Both the position numbers and the translations under genes were made by a program. This document shows, piece after piece, positions 61,525 to 64,000 of a stretch of DNA of 64,000 bases; the first letter of the stretch is position 1, and each line of letters starts with the position of its first letter. Under the pieces are notes generated by a model. It made no database searches, was not told the origin of the DNA, and worked only from the letters and a program-made list of their open reading frames with translations. The DNA comes from CAZKCI01 sp964584165 (GTDB taxonomy: Bacteria > Auribacterota > Erginobacteria > Erginobacterales > CAZKCI01), in the NCBI GenBank assembly GCA_964584165.1, contig CAZOYW010000009.1:27854-91853 (forward strand), given 5' to 3'.

Positions 61525-61548
61525 CGCGGACCGTCAGGTCCGCGTTTT
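61525..61548 (+). terminator. Probable terminator CGCGGACC/GGTCCGCG with TTTT
   Basis: An 8-bp perfect stem (61525-61532 with 61537-61544) and four T residues. It could end the metallo-beta-lactamase transcript. Confidence 0.6.
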
Positions 61549-61589
61549 CATCACCTATTCACCATTCACTATTCCCCACTCACCATCTG

Positions 61590-64000
61590 TCACCTCGTGG
61601 CCGGCATGTCCCCGCTCGAACCGAAATAGAGGCGGGTCAGGTTCCGGACCGACCAGAGGCCGGTCGATGGCCGGAAAACGCCCATCTCATCGACAAGCAT
61701 CCCTGTGTAGCGCGCCGGGACGGGGATGTCCGATGAGCTCCCGAAGTAGACACGTGTGATGTCCCGGATCGACCAGAGGCCGGTCGATGGCCGGAAGACC
61801 GCCCCATCCCAGCAGGCGGCGAAGTCGTAGTTCCCCGGAACCGGCAGGTCGTCCGATCCCCCGAAGTAGAAGCGGGTCAAGTCCCTCACCGACCAGAGCC
61901 CCGAGGCCGGACGGTAGACTGCAGGGTACTTCCTTTCCGACGGCGACCAGTAGACCCCCGGGACGGGCAGGTCGCCGGAGGACCCGAAGTAGAAGCGGGT
62001 GACGTTCCGGATCGACCAGAGGCCGGTCACCGGGCGGAAGACACCGGGCTCGGCCGTTCCGTTCCCCGAGTAGTCCCCGGGGACGGGCAGGTCGCCGGAC
62101 TCGCCGAAGTAGATCCGGGTGATGTTCCGGACCGCCCAGAATCGCCGGATCATCCGGAGGTTGGCGTCGTCAGCAGTCCCGTCGCCGTCGTAGTCGGCCG
62201 AGGCGGGAATGTCCTCCGAGGATCCGAAATAGAAACGGGTCAGGTTCCGGACCGACCAGAACCCCGAGGCGGGACGGTAGACGGCGATGTCGCTCACCCC
62301 ATTCCCGTCATAGTCGCCGGAGTCGAGGCCGGAGGATGGGGGATGGGGGGTGGGGGATGGGGGATAGGAGGTGGGGGATGGGGGAGACGGCGTCGCCTGG
62401 GGGGTGGGGGCGGCGGGGAAGTTCGCCTCGATGGTCAGGAAATCCTCCGCCGGATACGAGGGAGATCCCTCCGAGGCGAGGGGCGTCGCCGGGACCGGAC
62501 CGATGAAATCGCTCTCCCCGGCCTGGGAGATCGACTCCAGGCGGTAGAAATAGGTCCGCCCGTTCTCCACGTCGTAGTCGAGGAGGAGGTAGCGCCCGCC
62601 GGAAGCTCCCCCGCGGGCAAGGATGATCCGGCTGTTCAGGCGGCGGTAGACGCCGTCCGCCTCGTCGGACCTCTGGACGTAGAACCCCAGCATCTCCGTC
62701 TCCGCTCCAGTCTCCCAGAGCGCCAACACCTGGCTGTCGTAGCCGGTCGCGGAGAAATCCTTGATCGCGATCCCGGTCGGTGTGTTCTCGCAGCAGACGC
62801 CGAGAAGGACTAAGGCGGCCTCCCCGGTCAGGACCTCCGCCGAGGAGGAGGACGTTGCCTGGCGGAGATAGCTCGTGTGGATGCCCACGTCGAGCGGGTC
62901 GCTGATCCCGAAGATGGCCCCGGAGGTGAGGTCGTCCGTCCCGGAGAGCTGGACGGTCCCGGTCTCGGTCACCGAGGTCTCGTCGGACCAGACCGTGATG
63001 TCGTAGGAGGCGGTCCGCGCTCCCGCCCCCGACCCGTGCTCGGAGGTGAAGGAGGCGGCGGCGATGATCTGGTCTCCGTCGCCCACGTACATCGTGTTCG
63101 CCGACCAGGCGGCGGCGGTGAGCGTCGTGAAGGTGGTCCCGGCCTGGCCGCTGAAGAGCGTCTGGCTGGAGCCGATGGCGGTGTCGTCCCCGCTCCCGTC
63201 GTCGGTGAGGGAGATCGCCAGGATCGTCCCGTTCGAGGTCTCGAGCGTCCCGGCGCTGGTCGCGTGGCGGACGGCGGCGGAGTGGGAGCCGGCGGAGAGG
63301 ACGCCGGAGAGGCCGACCAGGGTGACCAGCCCCTGGTCATTGGTCCCGCTGAGGTAGCGGCGGACGGGCACGCCGATCGGGACGCCGTCCATCACCAGGT
63401 CCCAGGTCCCGGTCTTGGCCGAGGCGTCGGCCGACTCGCCGCTCATCGTCGCGGCCACGAAGATCTTCCCCCGGACGTCGTTGGTCACCGAGGTGTTGAG
63501 GCCGGTGACGTTGGTGAGGGAGTTGGAGGTGGTGGAAGCCCCGGAGGTCCCGATCGTTCCCTTCCCGTAGTTGAGGACGACCTGCCCGTCCTCGCTCGTC
63601 AGGGGGAGGACCACCAGGTCGGCCTGGCGGGTCCGGACCGCGTTGCCGGACGATGAGGTCGCGTGGCGAAGGCGGACGGTGTGGGTTCCCGCGCCCAGGG
63701 AAGGGAAGACGTTAATGCAGGATCCCAGGCCCCGACCGGACGGCGCGAGGTAGCGGCTGACCGTTTGGCTGGAGTAGGACCCGTCCATCTGCAAGTCCCA
63801 GTAACCCGTGGCGGAGCCGGCGACCGTCTCGGAGGCGAAGGAGCAGAAGACGGCGATCGACCCGGGGGCGGGGAGATCGGCCGACGCGCTGAGCCCCGCC
63901 GAGGTGAGCGAGGTGGATGTCGTCTGGGCCGAGGTCAGGGCGGTGTGGGCGACGTCGAAGCAGTTCCCGTTGGCGGCGCTCACCGTGATGGTGTCGCTGT
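61590..64000 (-). CDS. Secreted repeat protein with three jelly-roll-like domains, FN3-like domain and YFG repeats (5' end cut by window edge)
   Basis: The frame is open through the right edge (the codons there read SDTITVSAANGN), so the true start and signal peptide lie outside; the GTG at 63983 is not the start. The visible ~803 residues have three related domains of about 120-150 residues (ASETVAGSATGYWDLQMDGS; ATMSGESADASAKTGTWDLV; ASFTSEHGSGAGARTASYDI), each ending in a TxxxRxATS... segment. An FN3-like domain follows (LALWETGAETEMLGFYVQRS), then a Pro/Ser linker, then six to seven YFG repeats to the end (LWSVRNLTRLYFGSSGDMPA). It shares its C-terminal module with three other secreted proteins here. 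Function unknown; a surface or matrix protein is inferred. Confidence 0.85.
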   Translation of the reverse strand, partial: SDTITVSAANGNCFDVAHTALTSAQTTSTSLTSAGLSASADLPAPGSIAVFCSFASETVAGSATGYWDLQMDGSYSSQTVSRYLAPSGRGLGSCINVFPSLGAGTHTVRLRHATSSSGNAVRTRQADLVVLPLTSEDGQVVLNYGKGTIGTSGASTTSNSLTNVTGLNTSVTNDVRGKIFVAATMSGESADASAKTGTWDLVMDGVPIGVPVRRYLSGTNDQGLVTLVGLSGVLSAGSHSAAVRHATSAGTLETSNGTILAISLTDDGSGDDTAIGSSQTLFSGQAGTTFTTLTAAAWSANTMYVGDGDQIIAAASFTSEHGSGAGARTASYDITVWSDETSVTETGTVQLSGTDDLTSGAIFGISDPLDVGIHTSYLRQATSSSSAEVLTGEAALVLLGVCCENTPTGIAIKDFSATGYDSQVLALWETGAETEMLGFYVQRSDEADGVYRRLNSRIILARGGASGGRYLLLDYDVENGRTYFYRLESISQAGESDFIGPVPATPLASEGSPSYPAEDFLTIEANFPAAPTPQATPSPPSPTSYPPSPTPHPPSSGLDSGDYDGNGVSDIAVYRPASGFWSVRNLTRFYFGSSEDIPASADYDGDGTADDANLRMIRRFWAVRNITRIYFGESGDLPVPGDYSGNGTAEPGVFRPVTGLWSIRNVTRFYFGSSGDLPVPGVYWSPSERKYPAVYRPASGLWSVRDLTRFYFGGSDDLPVPGNYDFAACWDGAVFRPSTGLWSIRDITRVYFGSSSDIPVPARYTGMLVDEMGVFRPSTGLWSVRNLTRLYFGSSGDMPATR

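Noticed and set aside
1..64000. tRNA, rRNA, tmRNA or RNase P RNA genes
   Set aside because: I looked in the intergenic gaps for cloverleaf-like or conserved-core sequences and saw none, but I could not run a covariance search.

Overview
The window is one contig of a high-GC, strictly coding-dense, anaerobic bacterium that I cannot place to phylum from sequence alone. The anaerobic signs are an oxygen-sensitive class III ribonucleotide reductase with its radical-SAM activase, a six-subunit Ech-type energy-converting [NiFe] hydrogenase, a rubrerythrin, and a 2-hydroxyacyl-CoA-dehydratase-activase-type ATPase. Secreted proteins carrying 40-residue LWxVRNxTRxYFG / DYDGDGxxE repeats, and the abundance of short palindromic intergenic repeats, are typical of metagenome-assembled candidate-phylum bacteria (Auribacterota or Omnitrophota-like lineages come to mind, as a guess).

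Layout. 1-9221 (minus strand): an edge-truncated four-helix-bundle protein, dnaA with a candidate oriC holding two perfect DnaA boxes, a MazG-like pyrophosphohydrolase, hypC, a HypF reduced to its carbamoyltransferase domain, a phospholipase-D-like lipoprotein, comEC with a metal-site-less C-terminal domain, and a Sir2 deacylase. 9222-24203 (plus): a promoter, cobalamin riboswitch and terminator that precede two coupled genes for large surface proteins; a GT-C-type membrane protein; rubrerythrin; a papain-like peptidase; a small membrane protein; and the very large activase. 24447-27633 (minus): a lower-GC block of three secreted proteins. 27757-35488 (plus): a DUF362 protein, diaminopropionate ammonia-lyase, a Cache-domain protein, an NCS2 nucleobase permease and a secreted SBBP/YFG-repeat protein. 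35569-44045 (minus): a lipoprotein and a nucleotide block (pyrG, thyX, nrdD, nrdG, a thioredoxin-like protein, an HD hydrolase). 44244-47609 (minus): a secreted multidomain amidohydrolase. 47855-59692 (minus): ATP synthase genes atpBEFHAGDC followed after 51 bp by echABCDEF. 59976-61385 (plus): a beta-CASP metallo-beta-lactamase. 61590-64000 (minus): another YFG-repeat protein, cut by the right edge.

How the parts fit. The ech genes follow the ATP synthase genes in the same direction with almost no gap, which suggests that a hydrogen-evolving, ion-pumping hydrogenase and the synthase that uses the gradient are made together. HypC and the partial HypF could mature that hydrogenase, but HypA/B/D/E are not here. 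The nucleotide block supplies dNTPs (NrdD/NrdG), dTMP (ThyX) and CTP (PyrG) without oxygen. The riboswitch locus is the best candidate for something new: a vitamin B12-responsive transcript that encodes only extracellular proteins, a predicted propeller plus YFG-repeat protein and an Ig-repeat protein with a distinctive C-terminal domain, rather than a transporter or a biosynthetic enzyme.

A second theme is that at least nine families of short palindromic repeats fill nearly all intergenic space. In several genes (the GT-C gene, atpD, atpH, atpC, hypC, the DUF362 gene, pyrG, echF) the repeat forms the end of the reading frame or supplies the stop codon. No tRNA, rRNA, CRISPR array, insertion-sequence transposase or prophage was recognised.
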